From Streptomyces sp. MNU76 (GTDB lineage Bacteria > Actinomycetota > Actinomycetes > Streptomycetales > Streptomycetaceae): a stretch of DNA of 64,000 bases. The translations under genes and the position numbers were made by a program. Every line of letters starts with the position of its first letter. The first letter of the stretch is position 1. Shown here in pieces: positions 45,554 to 55,003 of this stretch. A model generated the notes under the pieces. That model did no database searches. It saw only the letters and a list, made by a program, of their open reading frames with translations, and had not been told where the DNA came from. The DNA is taken from NCBI RefSeq assembly GCF_020982545.1, contig NZ_JAJKLK010000002.1, positions 33,185-97,184 on the forward strand. Direction: 5' to 3'.

Positions 45554-46891
45554 GTGACTGCAACTTCCGCCCGGATCACCGCGGTCGACACCTGCGATGT
45601 CCGGTTTCCCACCTCACGGGAGCTGGACGGGTCGGACGCCATGAACCCCGACCCCGACTACTCCGCCGCCTACGTCGTGCTGCGCACGGACGCCGGCGAC
45701 GGTCTGGAAGGCCACGGCTTCACCTTCACCATCGGCCGCGGCAACGACGTGCAGGTCGCCGCCATCGGTGCGCTGCGGCCGCATCTCCTCGGCCGCTCGG
45801 TCCAGGAGGTGTGCGCGGATCCCGGCTCGGTCAGCCGTGACCTGATCGGTGACAGCCAGCTGCGCTGGCTCGGCCCCGAGAAGGGTGTGATGCACATGGC
45901 GATCGGTGCCGTCGTCAACGCCGTGTGGGACCTGGCGGCCAAGCGCGCCGGCCTGCCGTTGTGGCGGCTGCTGGCCCACGCGGAGCCGGAGTGGCTGGTC
46001 TCCCAGGTCGACTTCCGTTACATCGCCGATGCCCTCAGCCCCGAGGACGCTCTGCGGCTGCTGCGTGAGGGCCGTGCCGGGCTCGCCGGGCGCGAGGCGG
46101 TGCTGCTTCAGCGCGGCTACCCCGGCTACACCACCTCACCGGGCTGGCTGGGCTACGGCGACGAGAAGCTCACCCGGCTGGCCAAGCAGGCGGTCGCCGA
46201 CGGCTTCACCCAGATCAAGCTGAAGGTCGGCGCCGACCTCGCCGACGACGTGCGCCGGATGCGCACCGCCCGTGCCGCGGTCGGTGACGGCATCCGCATC
46301 GCCATCGACGCCAACCAGCGCTGGAACGTCGGCGAGGCGGTGGAGTGGACCCGTGCCCTCGCCGGCTTCGACCCCTACTGGATCGAGGAGCCCACCAGTC
46401 CCGATGACATCCTCGGCCACGCCGCCGTGCGCCGCAAGGTCGCCCCGGTGAAGGTCGCCACCGGCGAACACGTGCACAACCGCATCGTCTTCAAACAGCT
46501 CCTGCAGGCCGGCGCCATCGACGTCCTGCAGATCGACGCCGCCCGCGTCGGCGGCGTCAACGAGAACCTGGCGATCCTGCTGCTCGCCGCCAGGTTCGGC
46601 ATCCCGGTCTGCCCGCACGCCGGGGGTGTGGGCCTGTGTGAACTGGTCCAGCACCTGTCCATGTTCGACTACCTCGCTCTGTCCGGCACCACCGAGAACC
46701 GGGTCATCGAGTACGTCGACCACCTCCACGAGCACTTCACCGCCCCCGTGGTGATCCGCGAGGGCCACTACACCGCCCCCCTGACCCCGGGCTTCTCCGC
46801 GACCATGCGCGAGGAGTCCATCGCCGAATACCGTTACCCGGACGGCACGTTCTGGGCCGCCGACCTCGCTGGACAGGAGGAAGTCGCATGA
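45554..46891 (+). CDS. L-fuconate dehydratase (enolase superfamily)
   Basis: A 445-residue enzyme that removes water from L-fuconate to give 2-keto-3-deoxy-L-fuconate. The opening [33 protein letters not shown] (in pieces: [20 protein letters not shown]) is characteristic of fuconate dehydratase; the catalytic KLKVG, the metal ligands in [14 protein letters not shown] and GEHVHNR, and [14 protein letters not shown] follow. GTG 45554 has GAGGA upstream; a GTG at 45527 overlapping the previous stop is an alternative. Confidence 0.9.
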   Translation: MTATSARITAVDTCDVRFPTSRELDGSDAMNPDPDYSAAYVVLRTDAGDGLEGHGFTFTIGRGNDVQVAAIGALRPHLLGRSVQEVCADPGSVSRDLIGDSQLRWLGPEKGVMHMAIGAVVNAVWDLAAKRAGLPLWRLLAHAEPEWLVSQVDFRYIADALSPEDALRLLREGRAGLAGREAVLLQRGYPGYTTSPGWLGYGDEKLTRLAKQAVADGFTQIKLKVGADLADDVRRMRTARAAVGDGIRIAIDANQRWNVGEAVEWTRALAGFDPYWIEEPTSPDDILGHAAVRRKVAPVKVATGEHVHNRIVFKQLLQAGAIDVLQIDAARVGGVNENLAILLLAARFGIPVCPHAGGVGLCELVQHLSMFDYLALSGTTENRVIEYVDHLHEHFTAPVVIREGHYTAPLTPGFSATMREESIAEYRYPDGTFWAADLAGQEEVA

Positions 46892-47655
46892 CCGGGCAGA
46901 CAGGTGAGCTGACGGGGCTCCGCGCGATCGTCACCGGCGGCGCGTCCGGGATAGGGCTCGCCACCGCCGTACTGCTGACCGCACGGGGCGCCAGGGTCGC
47001 GGTGCTCGACCTCGACCCCTCCGGGGCCTCGGCCCCGCTGATCGCCCTCAAGGCCGATGTCACCGACGACGCCTCCGTACGGGCCGCCGTCACGGAGGCC
47101 GCCGAGCGGCTCGGCGGACTCGACATCCTCGTCAACAACGCGGGCATCGGCGCGCAGGGCACCGTCGAGGACAACCCCGACGAACAGTGGCAGCGCGTCC
47201 TGGACGTCAATGTCCTCGGCATGGTCCGCACCACCCGTGCGGCCCTGCCCCACCTGCGCGCCTCCTCCCACGCGAGCATCGTCAACACCTGCTCCATCGC
47301 CGCCACCGCCGGCCTGCCCCAGCGCGCCCTGTACTCCGCCAGCAAGGGCGCCGTCCTCTCTCTGACCCTGGCCATGGCCGCCGACCACGTCCGCGAGGGC
47401 ATCCGCGTCAACTGCGTCAACCCCGGCACCGCCGACACCCCCTGGGTCGGCCGCCTCCTCGACGCCGCCGACGACCCCGATGCCGAGCGCGCCGCCCTCA
47501 ACGCCCGCCAGCCCATGGGCCGTCTGGTCACCGCCGACGAGATCGCCGCCGCCATCGTCTACCTGGCGTCTCCGGCCGCCGCCTCCGTCACCGGCACCGC
47601 CCTCGCCGTCGACGGCGGCATGCAGGGCCTCAGGCTCCGCCCGGCGGGCTCATGA
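46888..47655 (+). CDS. 2-keto-3-deoxy-L-fuconate dehydrogenase (SDR)
   Basis: A 255-residue short-chain dehydrogenase. The cofactor site is [12 protein letters not shown], the structural NNAG is in [11 protein letters not shown], and the catalytic Tyr and Lys are in [13 protein letters not shown] with Ser in [21 protein letters not shown] is present. It overlaps the dehydratase stop by 4 bases (ATGA). In the pathway it oxidises 2-keto-3-deoxy-L-fuconate to the 2,4-diketo form. Asp in VLDLDPSG after the Gly motif points to NAD rather than NADP. Confidence 0.9.
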   Translation: MTGQTGELTGLRAIVTGGASGIGLATAVLLTARGARVAVLDLDPSGASAPLIALKADVTDDASVRAAVTEAAERLGGLDILVNNAGIGAQGTVEDNPDEQWQRVLDVNVLGMVRTTRAALPHLRASSHASIVNTCSIAATAGLPQRALYSASKGAVLSLTLAMAADHVREGIRVNCVNPGTADTPWVGRLLDAADDPDAERAALNARQPMGRLVTADEIAAAIVYLASPAAASVTGTALAVDGGMQGLRLRPAGS

Positions 47656-48650
47656 GGACCACACCCCTCGGCCGCACCGAGGTCCGGGTCACCGAGCTGG
47701 CCTACGGCGCCGCGGGCATCGGCAACCTCTTCCGCCCGGTGTCCGACGAGGAGGCCGCCGGCGCGATCGACGCGGCCTGGGACGCCGGGATCCGCACCTT
47801 CGACACCGCCCCCCACTACGGGCTCGGCCTGTCCGAACGCCGCCTCGGCGCCGCGCTCCGCGGCCGCCCCCGGGACGCGTACACCGTGTCCACCAAGGTC
47901 GGGCGGCTACTGGTGGAGAACGAGACCGCCGAGGGTGACGACCTGGCAAACGGCTTCGCGGTCCCCGCGACCCACCGCCGCGTCTGGGACTTCACCGCCG
48001 ACGGCGTCCTGCGCTCCCTGGAGGCCAGCCTACGACGGCTCGGTCTGGACCGGGTGGACGTGGTCCTCCTCCACGACCCCGACGACCACGTCGAACAGGC
48101 CCTGCGGGAGGCCTACCCGGCGCTGGAGCGGCTGCGCGACGAGGGAGTCGTCGGCGCCATCGGCGTCGGCATGAACCAGTGCGCCGTGCCCACCCGCTTC
48201 CTGCGCGAGACCGACATCGACGTGGTGCTGCTGGCCGGCCGCTACACCCTCCTCGAACAGGAGGGCCTCGACGAACTGCTTCCCGAGGCCGTCGCCCGGG
48301 GACGCAGCGTGCTCATCGGCGGTGTCTTCAACTCCGGCCTGCTGACCGACCCGAAGCCGCTGGCCACGTACGACTACGCCCCCGTGCCGAAGCCCGTGCT
48401 CGACCGCGCCCTGCGCCTGAGGGCGGTCACCGAGCGCCACGGCGTACCGCTGCGCGGCGCGGCCCTGGCGTTCCCCTCCGCGCACCAGGCGGTCGCGGCC
48501 GTGCTCACGGGCGCGCGCTCCGCCGAGGAGGTCCGCGACACGGTCGACCTGCACGGCCGCCCCGTCCCGGCCGCCCTCTGGGACGAGTTGCGCGCCGAGG
48601 GGCTGCTGAGCCCGCACACCCCCGTCCCGCAGCCGAAGGAGCCGTCGTGA
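47652..48650 (+). CDS. aldo/keto reductase, L-fucose (D-threo-aldose) dehydrogenase
   Basis: A 332-residue AKR with TFDTAPHYGLGLSERRLGAALRG holding the catalytic Asp and Tyr (seen as FDTAPHYGLGLSE), Lys in VSTKVGRLL and His in VVLLHDPDD. GIGNLFRPVSDEEA and the length fit D-threo-aldose 1-dehydrogenases, which oxidise L-fucose to L-fuconolactone: the first step. It overlaps the SDR stop by 4 bases. Confidence 0.88.
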   Translation: MRTTPLGRTEVRVTELAYGAAGIGNLFRPVSDEEAAGAIDAAWDAGIRTFDTAPHYGLGLSERRLGAALRGRPRDAYTVSTKVGRLLVENETAEGDDLANGFAVPATHRRVWDFTADGVLRSLEASLRRLGLDRVDVVLLHDPDDHVEQALREAYPALERLRDEGVVGAIGVGMNQCAVPTRFLRETDIDVVLLAGRYTLLEQEGLDELLPEAVARGRSVLIGGVFNSGLLTDPKPLATYDYAPVPKPVLDRALRLRAVTERHGVPLRGAALAFPSAHQAVAAVLTGARSAEEVRDTVDLHGRPVPAALWDELRAEGLLSPHTPVPQPKEPS

Positions 48651-48958
48651 GGGTCGCCCTGCACACCAAGGTCCGCGCCGACCGCGTCGAGGAGTACGAG
48701 GCGGCCCACCGCGAGGTCCCCGGGGAACTCACCACCGCCATCCGCGCCGCCGGGGTGAGCGAGTGGACGATCTGGCGCAGCGGCACCGACCTCTTCCACC
48801 TGCTGGAGGTCGAGGACTACCCGGCGATGATCGCCGAACTGGAGAAGCTGCCGGTCAACATCGCTTGGCAGGCCCGGATGGCCGAACTCCTCGACGTCGT
48901 CCACGACTACTCGGCCGAGGGCTCCGACGCCGGACTTCCGGTGGTGTGGCACCTGTGA
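48647..48958 (+). CDS. L-fucose/L-rhamnose mutarotase
   Basis: A 103-residue dimeric alpha/beta-barrel protein of the rhamnose/fucose mutarotase family. RVALHTKVRADRVEEYEAAHREV and TIWRSGTDLFHLLEVEDY (with the conserved His/Tyr and IWR) are typical. It interconverts sugar anomers for the dehydrogenase. GTG start overlaps the preceding stop; AAGGAG is 5 bases upstream. Confidence 0.88.
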   Translation: MRVALHTKVRADRVEEYEAAHREVPGELTTAIRAAGVSEWTIWRSGTDLFHLLEVEDYPAMIAELEKLPVNIAWQARMAELLDVVHDYSAEGSDAGLPVVWHL

Positions 48959-49827
48959 CCGGAACGGACGACACCGACGCCTGGACCGTCGACGCCCACC
49001 ACCACGTCTGGGACCTCTCCGTCCGCGACCAGGACTGGATCACCGGACCCGAACTGGCGCCGCTGCGCCGCGACTTCACCCTCCGCGAGCTGGAGTCCGC
49101 CGCGCGCGTCGCTGCCGTCACCGCCACGGTCCTGGTCCAGACGATCACCGTGCCCGAGGAGACCCCCGAGTTCCTGGCCCTCGCCGCCGGCAGCGACGTG
49201 GTCGCCGGGGTCGTCGGCTGGACCGACCTCACCTCTCCCGCCGTCGCCGACGCCCTGGCCGAACTGCGCGAGGCCCCCGGCGGGGAGTACCTGGTGGGCA
49301 TCCGCCACCAGGTGCAGGGTGAGCCCGACCCTCGCTGGCTGACCCGCCCGGACGTGCTGCGGGGCCTCGCCGCGGTCGCCGACGCGGGACTCGTCTACGA
49401 CCTCCTGGTCCGGCCCCACCAGCTCCCGGCCGCCGTGGAGGCGGCGGCCCGCCTTCCCGGACTCACCTTCGTCCTGGACCACTTGGGCAAGCCGCCCGTC
49501 GCCTCCGGTGAACTGGAGCCGTGGGCGGGGGAGATCCGCGGGCTGGCGGCTCTGCCGAACACCGTGTGCAAGCTCTCCGGCCTGGTCACGGAGGCCGACT
49601 GGCACTCCTGGCGGGTCGCGGACCTCGTCCCGTACGCCGACACCGCGCTGGACGCCTTCGGCCCCGAGCGGCTGATGTACGGCTCCGACTGGCCGGTCTG
49701 CCGACTCGCCTCCGACTACGCCGAAGTCCTGGACGTCGCCGACGCGTTGATGTCCGGACTCGGTGAGGCCGAACACCGGGAGGTCTTCGCGGGCACCGCC
49801 GTGCGCGTCTACGGCCTGCGGATCTGA
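48955..49827 (+). CDS. L-fucono-1,5-lactonase (amidohydrolase)
   Basis: A 290-residue amidohydrolase of the lactonase subgroup. VDAHHHVWDLSVRDQDWI carries the first His pair, HLGKPPVA a later His, and YGSDWPVCRL the metal/catalytic Asp. It hydrolyses L-fuconolactone to L-fuconate. The start GTG overlaps the mutarotase stop, and the gene's end overlaps the end of cbiO by 19 bases on the other strand. Last gene of the operon. Confidence 0.88.
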   Translation: MTGTDDTDAWTVDAHHHVWDLSVRDQDWITGPELAPLRRDFTLRELESAARVAAVTATVLVQTITVPEETPEFLALAAGSDVVAGVVGWTDLTSPAVADALAELREAPGGEYLVGIRHQVQGEPDPRWLTRPDVLRGLAAVADAGLVYDLLVRPHQLPAAVEAAARLPGLTFVLDHLGKPPVASGELEPWAGEIRGLAALPNTVCKLSGLVTEADWHSWRVADLVPYADTALDAFGPERLMYGSDWPVCRLASDYAEVLDVADALMSGLGEAEHREVFAGTAVRVYGLRI

Positions 49828-50690
49828 GGCTGAGGCAGCCGCGCCCCCGGACCGGCGTCCGCCTCCGCGAGGGCCGCCAACTCGTCCGGTGTGCGCGGGC
49901 CCGCCTCCTCCCGCGCCAACAGACCCTGCTCGCGCAGCAGCCGGGCGACCGCGACACCCCAGGGGAGTCGCAGCCCCGCCTGCTGCAGGAGATCCGTGCG
50001 GGCGAGCATCTCCGCCACCGGGCCCGTGCGCGCGCCGGACGGGGTGAGCAGTGCCGCGTCGTCGGCCCAGCGCAGCGCGAGGTCGACGTCATGGGTGGCC
50101 ATCACGACGGTGGTGCCGGAGCGCCGCAGCTCGTCCAGGGTGGCGAGGAGCCGCTCCTGTCCGTCCGGGTCGAGTCCGGCGGTCGGCTCGTCGAGGATGA
50201 GGACCCGGGGCCGCATCGCGACCGACCCGGCGATGGCGGTCCGCTTGCGCTGGCCGTAGGAGAGCAGGTGGGTCGGCCGGTCGGCGAGGGCGGCGATACC
50301 GAGCGCGCCGAGCGCCTCGTCCACCCGGTCCCGCACCTGCGCGTCGGGCAGTCCGAGGTTCAGCGGTCCGAACGACACGTCCTGTGCGACGGACGCCGCG
50401 AAGAGCTGGTCGTCCGGGTCCTGGACGACCAGCTGGACCGTCGTCCTGAGCCTGGTGAGCCCCTTGCGGTCGTACGACACCGGCCGCCCCTCGACGGTCA
50501 ACTCGCCCGCGAGGGGCCGCAGTCCGCCGCTGAGCAGCCGCATCAGCGTGGTCTTGCCGCTGCCGTTTCGGCCCAGCAGGGCGAGCGCGCGCCCCGCGCG
50601 CACCTCGAAGTCCAGTTCGCTGAGCACGGGCGGTCCGTCCTCGTAGGCGAACGACGCGCCCCGCAGGGCGACGAGCACGGGCTCGCTCAT
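49809..50690 (-). CDS. cbiO: CbiO, cobalt ECF/ABC transporter ATPase
   Basis: A 293-residue ATPase that powers cobalt uptake. Walker A GRNGSGKTT (about 40-48), Q-loop VQDPDDQLFAAS, signature LSYGQRKR and Walker B VLILDEPTAGLDPDG are in place. The DPDDQLF stretch is typical for ECF-type CbiO. It has an extra ~60 residues at the C-terminus beyond the core. Starts one base after the cbiQ stop. Last gene of cbiMNQO. Confidence 0.92.
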   Translation of the reverse strand: MSEPVLVALRGASFAYEDGPPVLSELDFEVRAGRALALLGRNGSGKTTLMRLLSGGLRPLAGELTVEGRPVSYDRKGLTRLRTTVQLVVQDPDDQLFAASVAQDVSFGPLNLGLPDAQVRDRVDEALGALGIAALADRPTHLLSYGQRKRTAIAGSVAMRPRVLILDEPTAGLDPDGQERLLATLDELRRSGTTVVMATHDVDLALRWADDAALLTPSGARTGPVAEMLARTDLLQQAGLRLPWGVAVARLLREQGLLAREEAGPRTPDELAALAEADAGPGARLPQPQIRRP

Positions 50691-50691
50691 G

Positions 50692-51447
50692 TCAGCGGCC
50701 TTTCCAGGACGAATCCAGTACGAGGGTGAGGGCGGCCACGGCCGCCAGCAGAGCGACACTGGCCGTGGTGAACCGCACGGAGACGCGGGCCTCGGGGACC
50801 AGGACGCGCAGGGTGCCGTCGTACCCGCGTCCGGCGAGCCCGGTCTGCAGCCGTGCCGCCCGGTCGAAGGCCCGGACGAACGCGGTGGCGCCGAGCCCGG
50901 CGAGGGAACGCCAGGTGGCGGCCCGGGTGGTGTGCCCCAGCCGGGCCGCCTGTGCCTCCCGGATCCGGCGCACCGAGTCCAGGAGAAGGAAGCTCATCCG
51001 GTAGGTGACCAGGGCCACGTCCACGACCGGCGCGGGCACCCCGGCCCGGACCAGCCGGGGCAGCAGGTCCGACATCGGGGTCGTGAAGGCGAACAGGAGC
51101 ACGCCGAGCGAGGCGGCCGAGGTGCGCAGCAACAGTTCCCCGGCACGGACCGCTCCGCCGGCGGCCGGGGTGACGAACCCGTCCGGCCCGCCCACCTGCA
51201 CGAGCAGCGGCAGCGCGCCGGTCACGCAGAAGCCCAACGGCACCCGGTAGGCCCGCCACAGCCGACGGCCGGGCACGCCCGCGGGGCCCAGCAGCACCAC
51301 GAGCGAGGTCAGCAGGACCAGGGCCGCGCCCGGCCAGGGCGGCAGGGAGATCGCGAGCGCGGTGAGACCGAGCCCGAGCACGGCCTTGTCCACGGGATGA
51401 CGGCGGCGCCAGCGACTGCTGTGCGCCGCCGCGTCGATCGGCAGCAC
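50692..51447 (-). CDS. cbiQ: CbiQ, transmembrane coupling subunit
   Basis: A 251-residue membrane protein with about five helices. The coupling region has ARLGHTTRAATWRSLAGLGATAFVRAFDRAARLQTGLAGRGYDGTL; the A-R-G-like GLAGRGYDG is the conserved contact with the ATPase. It follows cbiN by 5 bases. Confidence 0.88.
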   Translation of the reverse strand: MLPIDAAAHSSRWRRRHPVDKAVLGLGLTALAISLPPWPGAALVLLTSLVVLLGPAGVPGRRLWRAYRVPLGFCVTGALPLLVQVGGPDGFVTPAAGGAVRAGELLLRTSAASLGVLLFAFTTPMSDLLPRLVRAGVPAPVVDVALVTYRMSFLLLDSVRRIREAQAARLGHTTRAATWRSLAGLGATAFVRAFDRAARLQTGLAGRGYDGTLRVLVPEARVSVRFTTASVALLAAVAALTLVLDSSWKGR

Positions 51448-51452
51448 CCGGG

Positions 51453-51974
51453 TCAGCCCCGTCCGGCCGGGCCGGCCCCGGAGCGACCGGACGAGCCTGC
51501 GTCGCCGGTCGGGTCCGAGGCGCCGGACGCCCCCGACGCGCCCTTCGAGGCCGCGGCGGCCGGAACGCTCGCCGCCGGGCCGGACGCGCTCGCGGTCGAG
51601 GCCGCGACGGTCGCGTCCACCGGCTCCTCCGGAGCCTTGTCGGTCTGTCCGGCAGCGTCCAGCAGCGCCCGCGCCCGGGCCTCGCCCTGGCGCCGGCCTC
51701 GGCGGATGCCGAAGTAGTAGGCGAGGACGCCCGCGCCGAGGGCGGCCTGGAGGGAGAAGAGCGCCGACTCGATCTCACCGGACGGCGGCTCGTAGAGAGG
51801 GGAGAACCACGGCTCGTAGTCCGGTTCGATCTCGGTGATCGCCGTTTCCGCCTCGCCGTCGGCGCCTGTGAACGGCTGCTCCTTGTGGTCGCCGAGGCCG
51901 AGGGCCAGCGGCAGGACCGCGAGCGCGGCCACGACGAGCAGCAGCAGCACGTTGATCTTCGTGTTCCGGCTCAT
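51453..51974 (-). CDS. cbiN: CbiN, small accessory subunit with a long tail
   Basis: A 173-residue protein with two membrane helices around an outside loop: [22 protein letters not shown], then [36 protein letters not shown] (seen as [20 protein letters not shown], the CbiN signature), then [20 protein letters not shown]. About 70 extra residues of Ala/Ser/Gly-rich sequence follow at the C-terminus. CbiN activates CbiM for cobalt. Starts within the cbiM stop. Confidence 0.88.
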   Translation of the reverse strand: MSRNTKINVLLLLVVAALAVLPLALGLGDHKEQPFTGADGEAETAITEIEPDYEPWFSPLYEPPSGEIESALFSLQAALGAGVLAYYFGIRRGRRQGEARARALLDAAGQTDKAPEEPVDATVAASTASASGPAASVPAAAASKGASGASGASDPTGDAGSSGRSGAGPAGRG

Positions 51975-52690
51975 CGGGCCACCGCCTCGCTCTCGTTCTC
52001 CGCCCCGGCACCGGTACGGCTCCGCCGGTCGGTCAGGAGCACGCCGAGCCGGGTGAGTTCGCCCTTGCTCGACTGCACCAGCAGGCGCATCACCAGCACG
52101 GTGAGCAGACCCTCGCTGACCGCGAGCGGGACCTGGGTGACGGCGAAGATGGAGCCGAACTTCCCGAGCGCGCCCAGGAAGCCGCTGCTCGGGTCGGGGA
52201 AGGCGAGCGCCAACTGCACGCTGGTGGCGCAGTAGGTGACCAGGTCGGCGACGAACGCGCCGAAGAACACCGTCACCATCAGCGGCACGTCGAAGCGCCG
52301 CAGCAGTCGGTAGACGCCGTACCCCGCCCAGGGGCCGACGATCGCCATGGAAAAGACGTTGGCGCCGAGCGTGGTCAGACCCCCGTGGGCCAGCAACAGG
52401 GCCTGGAACAGCAGGGTGATGGTGCCGAGGACCGCCATGATCGGCGGCCGGAACAGGATGGCGCCGAGACCGGTGCCGGTGGGGTGGGAACAACTCCCGG
52501 TGACCGACGGCAGCTTCAGCGCGGACAGGACGAAGGTGAAGGCACCCGAGGCACCGAGCAGCAGTGTGCTCTCGGGGTGCTCCCTGACCTCACGGGTGAG
52601 TGCCCGTACTCCGTGGACGACGAACGGCGCGGACGCGACGCCCCAGGCGATCGCGTGCGCCGGAGGAAGGAAACCCTCGGCTATGTGCAT
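51971..52690 (-). CDS. cbiM: CbiM, cobalt-binding membrane subunit
   Basis: A 239-residue S-component. The N-terminal MHIAEGF with His2 is a metal ligand; [22 protein letters not shown] holds further ligands (His in CSHPTG), and [35 protein letters not shown] sequence ([19 protein letters not shown]) is typical. It is the first gene after the cobalamin riboswitch, so cobalt uptake falls when B12 is plentiful. Confidence 0.92.
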   Translation of the reverse strand: MHIAEGFLPPAHAIAWGVASAPFVVHGVRALTREVREHPESTLLLGASGAFTFVLSALKLPSVTGSCSHPTGTGLGAILFRPPIMAVLGTITLLFQALLLAHGGLTTLGANVFSMAIVGPWAGYGVYRLLRRFDVPLMVTVFFGAFVADLVTYCATSVQLALAFPDPSSGFLGALGKFGSIFAVTQVPLAVSEGLLTVLVMRLLVQSSKGELTRLGVLLTDRRSRTGAGAENESEAVAR

Positions 52691-52724
52691 GGCTCAGCAG
52701 ACCCTCTCCAGCACCTCGTGGATG

Positions 52725-52905
52725 GTTGACGCGCCTTGGCCGGTCTCCTGGCTTACGGGTGACACCGCCCGTGCTCCGCCTTCCCGGGTCCGAAGACCCA
52801 GTGGCTGTCCGTGAGGACCGGAGCCGGACTTCCCGATCACAGTGGCGAGGGCCGCACCGGCATCACACCGGATTTCCCGTTCACCAAGGCGTGGTGACAG
52901 TAGTG
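52725..52905 (-). promoter_or_regulatory. cobalamin (B12) riboswitch controlling cbiMNQO
   Basis: On the minus strand the leader shows GGGAAATCCGGTGTGATGCC, GGTGCGGCCCTCGCCACTGT and, near its 3' end, the B12-box-type AAGCCAGGAGACC (52742-52755), in the usual order for a class I cobalamin riboswitch. It ends about 35 bases before the cbiM start, so control is likely at translation or by early termination. Confidence 0.88.
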
Positions 52906-53114
52906 CCCAGATAAGGACGCTGACAAGCGGAGGCGAGGGGTGCGCGGGCGCCGTGCGACAGCTCACACCCGGGCGCACGCTCCGGCGCGCGCCCCGCAGA
53001 TCGGCGGGAGCCACGGCCTGACCGAAAGCAGACGCGAGCTTTACTGCGAGCCAGTCGCAGCTGCCTACATGGTGCACAAGGCTGGGGGGCGACCGCACAC
53101 ACCCACGGAAGGAA

Positions 53115-53549
53115 GAGGCGGGCGCCGCCTCCGGGCTGCCCTGGTACGCGATCCTGTGCCTGCCCGTCCTGTTCGCGGCCGGGATGTCGCTCCTCGACAC
53201 CGTGGACGGCTCGTTCATGAACTTCGCCTACGGCTGGGCGTTCTCCCAACCGGTCCGCAAGGTCTACTACAACCTCACTGTCACGGGCCTGTCCGTGGCC
53301 GTAGCCCTCGTCATCGGCACGGTCGAACTCCTCGGCCTCGTCGCGGAGAAGGCCCATCTGCACGACGTTTTCCGGGACCGGGTCGCCGGCCTCGACCTCA
53401 ACACCGTCGGCTATGTCGTCGTGGGCCTCTTCTTCGTCACCTGGGCGGTCGCCCTTGGTCTGGCGGTTCGCGCGGATCGAGCAGAAGTGGACGACCGGCT
53501 GACCGCCGTACCACGGGCCATCCCTAGTGCACGTGCAGCCCGTCCGTGA
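53115..53549 (+). pseudogene. NicT-type nickel/cobalt permease, only the C-terminal part left
   Basis: LPWYAILCLPVLFAAGMSLLDTVDGSFMNFAYGWAF, VRKVYYNLTVTGLSVAVALVIGTVELLGL, GLDLNTVGYVVVGLFFVTWAVAL is the second half of a HoxN/NicT permease (helices V-VIII). The first half, including the metal signature HX4DH, is missing. The fragment starts ~53115 and ends at the TGA 53547-53549, overlapping the end of the MFS gene by 26 bases. It faces away from the riboswitch-controlled cbi genes and is most likely non-functional. Confidence 0.75.
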
Positions 53550-54852
53550 GATGGCCGTGGCTGTGCCGCCACCCGGCCCGGACGCGTCGGGCGCCCACCA
53601 GATGGGGGTGACCGGAGGGGAGCCCGGCGTGCACGTGGGACGTCGACGACACCGGCCACAGCCGTACGGCCGTCAGCGCCGCGCCCAGCGCGAGGGAACC
53701 CAGGGCGAGCACCGCCCAGTTCAGCCCGGCCGTCGCCCCCAGCCATCCGGCCAGCGGATACGTCAGCAGCCAGCAACCGTGCGAGAGGGAGAACTGGGCG
53801 GCGAACGCGGCCGTACGCTCCCCGGGCGACACCGAGCGGCGGACGAGACGCCCCGCCGGAGTGAGCACCGCCGAGCACGCGGCACCGAACGCGGCCCAGA
53901 GCCCCAGCAGCGCGGGCAGCCGCCAACTCCCGCCCTGGGCAGCGGTGACGGCCCCGAGCCCGGCGAAGACCACGGCGAGCGACAGCGCGCCCGGCAGCAT
54001 CACTGCTCGGTCCGGCACCTTCTCCAGCACCCGGGGCAGTACCAGCGCCACGGCCATCGACCCCGCCCCGTACGCCCCGAGCGCCAGCGGCAGGGCGCCC
54101 GCGGACAGGCCGAGCACATCACGGACGTAGACGACGGAGTTCACCGTCACCATCGCCCCGGCCGCCGCGACCGCGAGGTTCAGGACGAGCAGCGCCCGCA
54201 ACTCGGGCACGCCGAGGAAGAGGCGCGTCCCGGCGGTGGCCCTGGCGTACGCGCCGCCCGCGCGCGGGGCGGTGACGGCGGCCCGCTCGGGCAGGGTGGT
54301 GGAGACGACCAGCGCGGCCGAGGCGAGGAACCCGAGGACCGTGCCGGTGAACAGCCCGTCGTAGGTCGTCACGGACAACAGCGCGGCTGCGAGCGCGGGG
54401 GAGAAGAGGCTCTCCAGGTCGTAGGCGAGCCGGGACATCGACAGGGCCCGGGTGTAGTCGCGTTCCTCCGGCAGCACATCGGGGATGACGGCCTGGAAGG
54501 TGGGCGTGAACACGGCCGACGCGGACTGCAGGAGGAACACCAGGACGTAGACCTGCCAGACCTCGCCGACGAACGGCAGGGACAGGGCGATCCCCGCGCG
54601 CACCAGGTCCGCCGTCACCATCAGGGCCCGGCGCGGCAGCCGGTCGGCGACCGCGCCCACGATGGGGGCGATGACCACGTACGCCACCATCTTGATCGCG
54701 AGTGCCGTACCGAGGACGGAACCGGCGTCGGCGCCCGCGAGGTCGTACGCCAACAGCCCGAGCGCGACAGTCGCGAGCCCGGTCCCCACCAGGGCCACGA
54801 CCTGGGCGGCGAAGAGCCGCCGATAGGCACGATGACGCAGCACGGCAAGCAT
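53524..54852 (-). CDS. MFS exporter with a His-rich tail, probable metal efflux
   Basis: A 442-residue major facilitator protein with 12 helices. ADRLPRRALMVTADLVRAGIALSLPFVGEVWQVYVLVFLLQSASA (in pieces: DRLPRRALMVTADLVRAG) holds the loop 2-3 motif. The C-terminal cytoplasmic tail is His-rich: HVHAGLPSGHPH, WRHSHGHLTDGLHVH. The tail, the ArsR gene next door and the dyad just upstream of the ATG at 54852 point to metal efflux, perhaps nickel, cobalt or zinc. Confidence 0.82.
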   Translation of the reverse strand: MLAVLRHRAYRRLFAAQVVALVGTGLATVALGLLAYDLAGADAGSVLGTALAIKMVAYVVIAPIVGAVADRLPRRALMVTADLVRAGIALSLPFVGEVWQVYVLVFLLQSASAVFTPTFQAVIPDVLPEERDYTRALSMSRLAYDLESLFSPALAAALLSVTTYDGLFTGTVLGFLASAALVVSTTLPERAAVTAPRAGGAYARATAGTRLFLGVPELRALLVLNLAVAAAGAMVTVNSVVYVRDVLGLSAGALPLALGAYGAGSMAVALVLPRVLEKVPDRAVMLPGALSLAVVFAGLGAVTAAQGGSWRLPALLGLWAAFGAACSAVLTPAGRLVRRSVSPGERTAAFAAQFSLSHGCWLLTYPLAGWLGATAGLNWAVLALGSLALGAALTAVRLWPVSSTSHVHAGLPSGHPHLVGARRVRAGWRHSHGHLTDGLHVH

Positions 54853-54865
54853 GACCAGATGATAA

Positions 54866-54895
54866 CCATCATGTGCGCACCTATGCACATGATGG
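54866..54895. promoter_or_regulatory. ArsR-type operator
   Basis: CCATCATGTGC (54866-54876) and GCACATGATGG (54885-54895) form a perfect 11-bp dyad with 8 bases between, immediately upstream of the MFS start and 108 bases from the ArsR gene start. This is the shape expected for an ArsR/SmtB site, released when metal binds. Confidence 0.75.
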
Positions 54896-54904
54896 CGGGA
54901 GGGG

Positions 54905-54955
54905 AGCGCCCCGCAGGGGCGCGGGAAACTGCGCGACCAGCCCCCACGAACCCGC
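54905..54955. repeat. half copy of the CGCGGGGAACTGCGC intergenic repeat
   Basis: AGGGGCGCGGGAAACTGCGC, then GACCAGCCCC and CGAACCCGCACC, is closely related to the right arm of the large inverted repeat at 61893-61942. Such sequences are abundant between Streptomyces genes. Confidence 0.6.
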
Positions 54956-55003
54956 ACCCAGGGCCGACCCCCGCACCCCGAGCGGAGCGCCTACGCTGGG
55001 CGC

